This document shows positions 63,862 through 64,000 of a stretch of DNA of 64,000 bases, piece by piece (position 1 is the stretch's first letter; the number at the start of each line of letters is the position of its first letter). Below the pieces are notes generated by a model. It saw only the letters and a program-made list of their open reading frames with translations, searched no databases and had not been told where the DNA came from. The stretch is from contig NZ_NOXU01000027.1 in assembly GCF_002251795.1 (NCBI RefSeq), positions 49,344-113,343 of the forward strand, in the 5' to 3' direction. Origin of the DNA: Niveispirillum lacus (GTDB lineage Bacteria; Pseudomonadota; Alphaproteobacteria; Azospirillales; Azospirillaceae). Made by a program: the position numbers and the translations under genes.

Positions 63862-64000
63862 TTACCCCTCCTCCCCCCAGCGCCGGACACGACCCGTCTC
63901 AATATCGAACAGATCCAGCACCCGGCCGATCGTGTGATCGACCATATCGTCCAGGCTTTGCGGGTTGGCATAGAAGGCGGGGACCGGCGGATAAACAATC
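63862..64000 (-). CDS. ubiX: Flavin prenyltransferase UbiX, 3' fragment at the window edge
   Basis: The minus-strand frame entering at the right edge reads IVYPPVPAFYANPQ, then SLDDMVDHTIGRVLDLFDI, GRVRRWGEEG and TAA at 63862-63864. This is the C-terminus of UbiX, which makes prenylated FMN for UbiD-type decarboxylases. Only the last 45 codons are in the window; the gene continues outside. Confidence 0.88.
   Translation of the reverse strand, partial: IVYPPVPAFYANPQSLDDMVDHTIGRVLDLFDIETGRVRRWGEEG

Overview
The window is a 64 kb stretch of GC-rich chromosome from an alphaproteobacterium, most likely Rhodospirillales and probably close to Azospirillaceae. This is inferred from a CtrA master regulator divergent from fliI-fliJ, a TIGR02302/DUF4175 giant membrane protein, a tlpA/argH/lptM-like/lysA block, a class II fumarase and alphaproteobacterial-style tRNAs. 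No transposase, integrase, CRISPR array or rRNA was seen. Most of the window is housekeeping DNA broken up by a few accessory modules.

Layout. 0.2-3.1 kb: ppdK with an upstream inverted repeat, then tRNA-Glu(CTC). 3.2-6.8 kb: tlpA-like lipoprotein divergent from argH, a small LptM-like lipoprotein and lysA. 6.8-8.3 kb: a branched-chain-amino-acid-type binding protein followed by a decayed second copy of the lysA 3' end. 8.4-14.1 kb: TIGR02302 protein and polA. 14.1-15.6 kb: two unknown small genes and a HigBA-type toxin-antitoxin pair. 15.8-17.7 kb: dxs. 17.9-26.5 kb: the most interesting region, a five-gene operon (BcsB-like subunit, GT2 synthase with an N-terminal MshEN domain, polytopic membrane protein, REC plus degenerate-GGDEF protein, outer-membrane barrel), with a divergent Tat-type lipoprotein glycoside hydrolase and a GGDEF gene relic at the far end. 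27.0-32.3 kb: TonB receptor, SnoaL-like protein, MFS transporter and NmrA-like reductase, probably for uptake and use of one small organic compound. 32.7-38.8 kb: tRNA-Ile2(CAT), an HCCA-isomerase-like protein, two short coiled-coil membrane proteins, thrC, an M16 peptidase, a GNAT and trxA. 39.1-48.8 kb: an uncharacterised gene pair, fumC, a membrane LytTR regulator, an MBL hydrolase, a CDF transporter, pdxH, a 17-kDa-antigen-like lipoprotein, a J-domain protein and a helical lipoprotein. 48.9-54.5 kb: SDR, DUF6134-like protein, FeS (CryPro-type) photolyase, SDR, SnoaL-like protein, panC and glyoxalase I. 54.8-58.7 kb: an ammonium-transporter/histidine-kinase fusion, a FAD oxidoreductase and ctrA. 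58.9-64.0 kb: fliI-fliJ, an ion-transporter-superfamily permease, a His-rich CobW GTPase with a Zur-like regulator, and the 3' end of ubiX at the window edge.

How it fits together. The 18-26.5 kb cluster reads as a c-di-GMP-controlled exopolysaccharide machine. The synthase carries an MshEN-type domain where cellulose synthase would carry PilZ. A BcsB-like partner would guide the glycan through the periplasm, a barrel could export it and the Tat lipoprotein hydrolase could trim it. The receiver/degenerate-GGDEF protein is a candidate switch. The product and the c-di-GMP binding are inferences. Other notable items are the Amt-HK ammonium sensor, the lysA relic, a 29-nt perfect palindrome in the TonB-receptor module, and the His-rich CobW/Zur pair.
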